This document shows positions 1 through 64,000 of a stretch of 64,000 bases of DNA, piece after piece. Both the position numbers and the translations under genes were made by a program. Each line of letters starts with the position of its first letter. Position 1 is the first letter of the stretch. Origin of the DNA: Amorphochlora amoebiformis (Eukaryota > Cercozoa > Chlorarachniophyceae). Location of the stretch: positions 496,001-560,000 of the forward strand of contig BAAHQB010000082.1 in assembly GCA_054601695.1 (NCBI GenBank). The letters are read 5' to 3'. Under the pieces are notes generated by a model. It made no database searches, was not told the DNA's origin, and worked only from the letters and a program-made list of their open reading frames with translations.

Positions 1-19467
<19,467 letters not shown>

Positions 19468-19855
19468 CCGGTGAAGCGTACCATCTATCATCTAACGCTG
19501 GAGGAACGTTCAACTAGTTCAAGGGGGAGAGAGGGAGTAGATATCATGTAGATAATGGCTTTACTTGCTCGAGCTTCCTGTCACTACTGTACCGCAATTC
19601 GATCATGATCATGGATCGATATCATAATGGTACTAGTGGTAGTCTGGTAGATAGTGTTACTTAGACTAGTTAGACTGGCATTTCTAAATTTTATCTCCCG
19701 AATTCTTATACAATGTACACCGCCATAGTAACGTTGTTTTCAATCTAGTCAATGCTAGTTTTGACAGTGACCGCTCATGTATAGTTTACTCACGATCTAG
19801 TTAATATACATGTATATTATCTAGATTATACTTATATATATATATATTTTTTATA

Positions 19856-19886
<31 letters not shown>

Positions 19887-19999
19887 GTATAAATATACTA
19901 TGGTATATATATATATGTACGTACTAGTACCTAGAGTACATATAAAAATATATGTATATTATAATATATATATTATATATATATATATATATATACTAG

Positions 20000-20032
<33 letters not shown>

Positions 20033-20088
20033 CATATATATTTATGTTATTTAATATTGTTACTATTGGTACTAGTCAGCACTCTATA

Positions 20089-20163
<75 letters not shown>

Positions 20164-20806
20164 CATACTATGATACTATTAGTACTAGTCAGTATGTACT
20201 CTATATCTAGATATGTACACAATGTAGCCTAAGGAGACGGAGACTTATAATTTTATTACTTAGTCTAGTTAGTGGTCTTGAGAGTATCAGCCTTATTTAT
20301 CTAGTGTTATACGGTTATATATTTCAAAATGCGTTATCACAAATCTAATGTATTCCATGGTATTAATAATCAGTGATACAACGGGGATTATTTACGGAGT
20401 CTCCTGTCTTGTGATCTGAATGGTCATTTTCCGCTCGTACTGGTACTATTCGTGCTCTGAGCAGCGGCACTGCCCTGCGATGTTTTGACCTCAGACGGAG
20501 TCTTGGTGGTCGTTGTATTTCCCTACATTCGGTAATTATTAATGGCATAGCACGATTCGCAATTAGATTTTCGGACCTCCTTCTGGGACTTGGACGAACC
20601 CTCTCCGTCGTGCGGATCTTTAGTAGTCGACTGCCGTGTAAGTGCAGGGGGTTTCCTGAGGGTTCAAATCAATGATATCATAAGATGGTCACCCATGAAC
20701 GGTGCGAGTCGTACGATGGGATGCAGCTGGGATCCATTTCTATGCCGAAAAGATTTCTTAACTTTCAATTGTCGAAATTTTCGGGCCGCTGGCTGACGTC
20801 CCTCCC
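19468..20806. other. Intergenic region between SPT5 and the EDEM3-like gene
   Basis: No gene recognised. From about 19560 to 20340 the sequence is crowded with CTAG words (TACTAGTGG, TCTAGTC, CTAGATTATAC, ACTAGTACCTAGAG) mixed with TA arrays. From about 20340 to 20806 it is more GC-balanced, lacks CTAG and TA arrays, and presumably holds the promoter and 5' UTR of the downstream gene. No specific promoter motif could be assigned. Confidence 0.7.
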
Positions 20807-42098
<21,292 letters not shown>

Positions 42099-42765
42099 CT
42101 CTAAAGATCTAGACTATACAATATTGTACTATATTACGCCGTGTCGCACTGAGCTTTAGTTCACACTGTCATCACACGGGTTGAAGAGTCGAGTCAATGA
42201 CTAGAATGAGGCAATTAATCATTATACGAACTCCTTTCTAACGCCTTGAGATCCGAAGTTTCTACTTTAAACTAGTTCTAGTAGTTATAGCTACTAGAGC
42301 TAACTAGCTACTAGAGCTACGTTAACGTTATATACAGATATCATAGTATTTGTTCTCTAGATTCTAGATAATTCTAGATAATATAATTCACATCTTTCTA
42401 AGCTGAGGCGTCATTTGACATTTTGCTCTAGTTGATAATACTCTAGTTACTAGTTTTGGAGATGTATTCGATCCCAAAAACATTACGGATTAAGAGTACG
42501 TGTTAGATATATATCGAGTACTAGTACTCTTTAGTCCCTAAAAATAATATAAATTGGCACAGTCATGCATGCAGAGGCTGGCCTCAATGAAGTCATAATC
42601 ATAATTCATCATTTCATTACTTCCTAGTAGTACATGATAATAGTTACATCTAGTTCTAATAATCGTTAAAAATAGCATTCGTCAGCGATTGCCCTTCACT
42701 TTACTACGTAGCTAATACTGAGCTACTAGCCTACTACTAAATACCTCCTAGTATAATTAATCTAG

Positions 42766-42811
<46 letters not shown>

Positions 42812-42870
42812 ATGTATCTATAACACCTATATATAACCCTCTCTCGATGCACTTCAAAAAATCTTGTTCA
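42099..42870. other. CTAG-rich region between convergent genes
   Basis: No gene seen. Between the stops of the EDEM3-like gene (+) and HCCS (-), about 42105-42770 contains roughly 18 CTAG tetranucleotides by eye, often in runs such as CTACTAGAGCTAACTAGCTAC and TCTCTAGATTCTAGATAATT. A TA array follows at 42771-42806. Both genes must terminate and polyadenylate here. Confidence 0.75.
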
Positions 42871-43680
42871 TCACCAGTTCGACTCCCCATTCCACCACTT
42901 GGAAAATATCATCTTCGTCCTGTCGTATAGTCCTGACATATGCGCAGGACGAGCATCGATTGTATAGTATTCTGTGTTGCCCTTCTCATCCTCTTTTGCG
43001 TAATAGTCTATAATGTACGTAACCTATACACACGAGAGAAGTCAGATATCTCAACATGGTGAGTTTGACATGGTGATACGTGTTATTCATTGCATAAGTA
43101 CCTCTTTACCACAGCGATCAACAACCCAGTCATGACGGTCGAATGGCAACGGTGCCAGTCCCAACATGTTGAGCACCCTCGCCTTGAAGGAGTAAATTCC
43201 ATCCTTGCCCGAGAACCTCGCCAGAGTCGGGTTTGGACACTTGTCCTTGTGAAAACTCTCGTATTCCATGATGGCACTCCACGTGCCGTCCGTAACAGCG
43301 GTGTGCACGTCCGCCATCGACGGTGAGTCCTCGCTTTCGATGGGCTTGTTCTTACGCTTCAAAGCGCGATATAGCTGATTAGCCGACGGGTTGAGCCAAC
43401 GCTTCCCATCGTCGGAGTTACCACGTCCACTAGCTGGAATGTATGCTTCCGGGATCTCGTCCTTGGGGTCCAACGTCGTCGGCTTGGCGTCAACTTTTCG
43501 CATGCATGGGTGTATTGGTCGGTCGTCGCGGTCCGGGGGCTCCTCTCGACTAGTGGACGCTTTAGATCTATGATCCACAGGACAACCTCCTGCTAGGGGA
43601 TTTCCTTTGGCTTTTATACCGCTCGAAGGAGCCTTATGGTCGATTGGGCAGCCGCGGTTTAACGCTTGGTTGTCACCCAT
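42871..43680 (-). CDS. HCCS: Holocytochrome c-type synthase (cytochrome c heme lyase)
   Basis: HCCS (System III) attaches heme covalently to the CXXCH cysteines of cytochrome c in the mitochondrial intermembrane space. Two exons on the minus strand, 43680-43102 and 43023-42871, are joined in phase 0 by a 78-nt intron; the product is 243 aa ending at TGA. The N-terminus has two Cys-Pro motifs, GCPIDH (Cys11) and GCPVDH (Cys33), as in family members. The catalytic region is well conserved: TWSAIMEYESFH (His144 corresponds to the heme-ligating His154 of the human enzyme), CPNPTLARFSGK, PFDRHDWVVDRCG, YIIDYY and the C-terminal DARPA. The start ATG at 43680 lies 174 bp from the ATG of the divergent Sua5 gene. 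The presence of System III excludes lineages that rely only on bacterial-type systems I or II for mitochondrial cytochromes. Confidence 0.96.
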
Positions 43681-43854
43681 CCTGCGACGGTGGTCGGGTA
43701 TTCGAGCCGAATTTCGTGGGATCCCCGAGAGATTCCCGGCACACGTGCATTAAGCCAGTCACAAAGCGTGACCGACATCGCCCCGAAGTTTCCACGGCGT
43801 GGCCAGTCGAAAGAAGCAGTTCTGGGGCATTCGGGAGTGGTTCTTCACGCAAAT
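43681..43854. promoter_or_regulatory. Divergent promoter region of HCCS and the Sua5 gene
   Basis: 174 bp separate the two start codons. The sequence is GC-balanced, without TA arrays or CTAG words. Both promoters and 5' UTRs must overlap here or reach into the neighbouring coding sequence. No TATA box or other element can be named. An open frame continues upstream of the Sua5 ATG to 43666, so a longer N-terminus overlapping HCCS is formally possible. Confidence 0.55.
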
Positions 43855-50594
<6,740 letters not shown>

Positions 50595-51895
50595 TATTAA
50601 GCTTCACAGCTGTGTTGGTTGGTCACAAGTTTTAGTGAGTGTCGTACAGAAATAATTACCAGTCCCTAAATTAATTTCGTTCCAACTTGATTAATATACG
50701 CACCTGTGTATTTATACAATGTTATATGATCATGAACGTGTATAATATTTGGCCAGTCTATTGTTTATACTTGAGTCCATACTGGATCATATCGGCTAGA
50801 TCGGGTTCGACGTACATGCATACTATCTTTGATTCTAGACAAATTAGACAAATCTAGACATCGTGTATTCACCGGATGATCGGCTATTACTAGTATTACT
50901 ATCTAGACTATGATACGGGCATCGACGTGCCAGTAGCCCACTACGTACGTAGCTCTAATTTAGCCTCTAAACCAGTACTGGCTATCGACTGGTACTAGTC
51001 TGTACAGTCAAGTTGTATTGTAGTTGTGACCAGGACATACATTTACTTCATTATATTCGGTGTAGCCAGGCATATGATAGATCAAGTAGTTATGCAAGGC
51101 TCAGGCTCAGTGATCACATCATACGTACGTACTGACGTACGTATTCGTAACCGTATGATATATATTTGCACAATACATCTAGTATATATTAATATTCGAC
51201 GTACGTACTAGACGTTGTACATACCAATTGTCCCGCGGAACTGATACTATTATACTCCTGATCATAGTCTAGATAGTATACGGTACGTAAGTGAATACGT
51301 ATACTGCGTCCGATACGTATTAGTCTAGTAGTACGTATACTCGTCGAAATACGCACGTGTATTTCATATGCAACATATATACGTACACTTATACCGTAGA
51401 CTACGGTCCGTAGTACAACTATGGTATTAACACGGTACGTATACCTAGTACACGTATTCAATCATGATTCTAGATATTGGCACAATCGACTCATGATGCG
51501 TTACATCATGCGTACGAACTTGATACCTAGAATATGCATGAACTGAACATCATCAAGCCGTAATGCACATTGAAACGTACCACGACAAGATCTAGACTGG
51601 CCAATGGCCATGGTACGTGTACGCATATATAAGCATGATACGCGGTTCAGTACCGTCGGTATTCAAAGATGTTGACCGTAGTCACAAACTTCTAATTGGT
51701 ATCATACGGCAGCTGCAGGCAGCCGTATAAATACTAGAAATAGTCTAGATGGTTGCCGGGCCGCTGCGGTCGGCGGTTTAGTACAGAATGACTCCGACAA
51801 AGATAATCATAGCATGTAACTAGTGTCGACGTCTAGAGTGTGAATCGGATACTAAATATTGTCATCACTAGATCATTAACTATAGTTAACTCGAA

Positions 51896-51926
<31 letters not shown>

Positions 51927-51961
51927 CATAAATATAAATATATATCTAGTATATGTGCGTT

Positions 51962-52017
<56 letters not shown>

Positions 52018-52038
52018 TATGTATTTTTACACGAATAC

Positions 52039-52088
<50 letters not shown>

Positions 52089-52121
52089 ACATGTATATAA
52101 TATATGTATTTTTATATGAAC

Positions 52122-52163
<42 letters not shown>

Positions 52164-52419
52164 GATGTATATTTGTTCGCTTACATAAAATCATATATGC
52201 ATAAATATTATACATACATACACACACACACACACACATATGCATACATACATATCTTTTAGTGCGTTGTACACCGTATTCAACTAGCCGATATCTCCTG
52301 AATTTAAATCAAACTGAGATGTAATTATAATTCTGCATTGAGTCTCAGCACAAGATGATGCCCAAACCAAAAAAATACTATGTTGGTTCAGACTAAGTTT
52401 TAATAACTATTCGGTGGTC
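50595..52419. other. CTAG/GTAC-rich intergenic region between convergent Sua5 and carrier genes
   Basis: No gene recognised in 1.8 kb. From about 50740 to 51890 the sequence is full of CTAG (TCTAGACAAATTAGAC, CTAGTATTACTATCTAGAC, ATACTAGAAATAGTCTAGAT) and of the palindromes GTAC/TACGTA (ACGTACGTACTGACGTACGT at 51122). TA arrays occupy 51895-52170, with (CA)n at 52215-52240. The open frames here are random. Confidence 0.7.
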
Positions 52420-59581
<7,162 letters not shown>

Positions 59582-59951
59582 TGTGAAATCTATTTTGGGG
59601 AAAATATAAGCCTTCAAACCCACAGCTACGGTAGAAATTGGTCCCCACGTCTTTTAACTCTCTTCTACTACCGATATAGATCGCATTTATATAGGTAAAA
59701 CAGCTAGGAATGACTGTCAGCCAGAGGGCACGCCTTTACCTGAACGCGCAGGATATGTTTACGAGAACCACGTCTCTCGCAGCCGAATTTTGGAAATAAC
59801 TTTTCGGTCCTTCAATGGCATATCAATTCTATCAGATATCTGTATATCCCCAGTAAGATATCTGTCCGGTGGCCATGGTGCTCAGGCCGTCGTACAGCTA
59901 GGCTGTCGCCTCCGTACGGAAGTGCGACATTCCAGGGCAGCAGTGAAACGT
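59582..59951. promoter_or_regulatory. Divergent promoter region of the carrier and CAF1 genes
   Basis: 370 bp between start codons, without TA arrays or CTAG clusters and with mixed composition. It must hold both promoters and 5' UTRs. No element could be identified with confidence. Confidence 0.5.
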
Positions 59952-63374
<3,423 letters not shown>

Positions 63375-63808
63375 GTTCGGCCTAGTGTGGGTGAGCAAGT
63401 AGAGCAATTGCTATGGGGATCATTTAGATCGTTGGCAAATTGAAAGTTACAAAATCTAGAAAATTATAATATTCTAATCAAATCTAGAAAGACTCGATTG
63501 TAGTAGACAGTCAATTTCGAGAATTTGTCTATCATCTAGATCATGCATGGCAAACTGTCAACCGAGAATCTACTAATATTACTGGTATTATTCAAATAGT
63601 ACTATTTCTAGCAAATTACTAGATTAGTGGCTAGTCTAGCTAGTTGAGGCCTTTCTATCTGCTAGATATGTGATTGTACTAGTACGTAGTATGAGAGTCT
63701 AATGTAGTAGTATATATAGACTCATGCACTGGGTATACATATCATATTTAAATATATTACTACATGTATATATATATATATACACATATACTAGATATAT
63801 ATACATAC

Positions 63809-63842
<34 letters not shown>

Positions 63843-64000
63843 GTCATGTATACCGTAGGCTATATAATTACTCTAGTTACCTAGGTTACTAAGTGTCAGT
63901 GAATTAATAGTCTCCAATTCGCGAGCATATCGGCTTGAATTAACTATGGGAAGGCAGGAACAGAGCGTGGACGGCTTGCTGCTCAGTTGAGCCCTTCTTG
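63375..64000. other. CTAG-rich 3' flank of CAF1
   Basis: No gene recognised. From about 63450 to 63890 CTAG is again very frequent (AATCTAGAAAATTAT, ATTACTAGATTAGTGGCTAG, TCTAGCTAGTTGAGG, CTAGTTACCTAGG), with a small TA array at about 63765-63842. The last 100 bp look different and may approach the next gene. Confidence 0.65.

Noticed and set aside
43666-43854. In-frame upstream extension of the Sua5 protein
   Set aside because: It overlaps the HCCS 5' region and lacks recognisable conservation; the ATG at 43855 gives a normal family length. Kept only as a formal alternative.

Overview
This is a nuclear window from a very intron-rich eukaryote, probably a unicellular protist. It holds six protein-coding genes cut into about 110 exons, and most of the remaining DNA is (TA)n microsatellite inside introns. 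Five genes are complete. The first, SPT5, runs off the left edge. Exons were assembled by hand from homology, reading-frame phase and GT/AG boundaries. For five genes the assembled length divides exactly by three and ends in TAG or TGA, so the standard genetic code fits. Roughly 13% of the window is coding. The lineage cannot be fixed from sequence alone. System III cytochrome c maturation (HCCS), TTAGGG-type intronic repeats and an EDEM with a protease-associated domain fit several protist groups.

Layout: (1) 745-19467 (+), transcription elongation factor SPT5, from within the NGN domain through the KOW domains and a Thr-Pro-rich C-terminal repeat region to the stop. (2) 20807-42098 (+), EDEM3-like ER mannosidase: signal peptide, GH47 domain, PA domain, 34 exons, 813 aa. 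(3) 42871-43680 (-), holocytochrome c synthase, 2 exons, 243 aa. (4) 43855-50594 (+), Sua5/YrdC threonylcarbamoyl-AMP synthase, 12 exons, 368 aa, head-to-head with HCCS. (5) 52420-59581 (-), SLC25 mitochondrial carrier, 14 exons, 304 aa. (6) 59952-63374 (+), CAF1/CNOT7 deadenylase, 12 exons, 311 aa, head-to-head with the carrier.

These are unrelated housekeeping genes (transcription elongation, ER quality control, cytochrome c maturation, tRNA modification, mitochondrial transport, mRNA decay). No operon-like or defence-like system was found. Two divergent pairs probably share short promoters (174 and 370 bp).

The unusual content lies outside the exons. Introns are bimodal: compact ones of about 53-90 nt without arrays, and expanded ones filled with (TA)n. 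A tRNA-headed, SINE-like repeat occurs four times, only in SPT5 introns and always in sense. Telomere-like CCCTAA/TTAGGG stretches are scattered through introns. A purine tract of about 1.3 kb sits in a carrier intron. Every gene 3' end borders a stretch packed with the tetranucleotide CTAG, a signature missing from introns and from the two divergent promoters.
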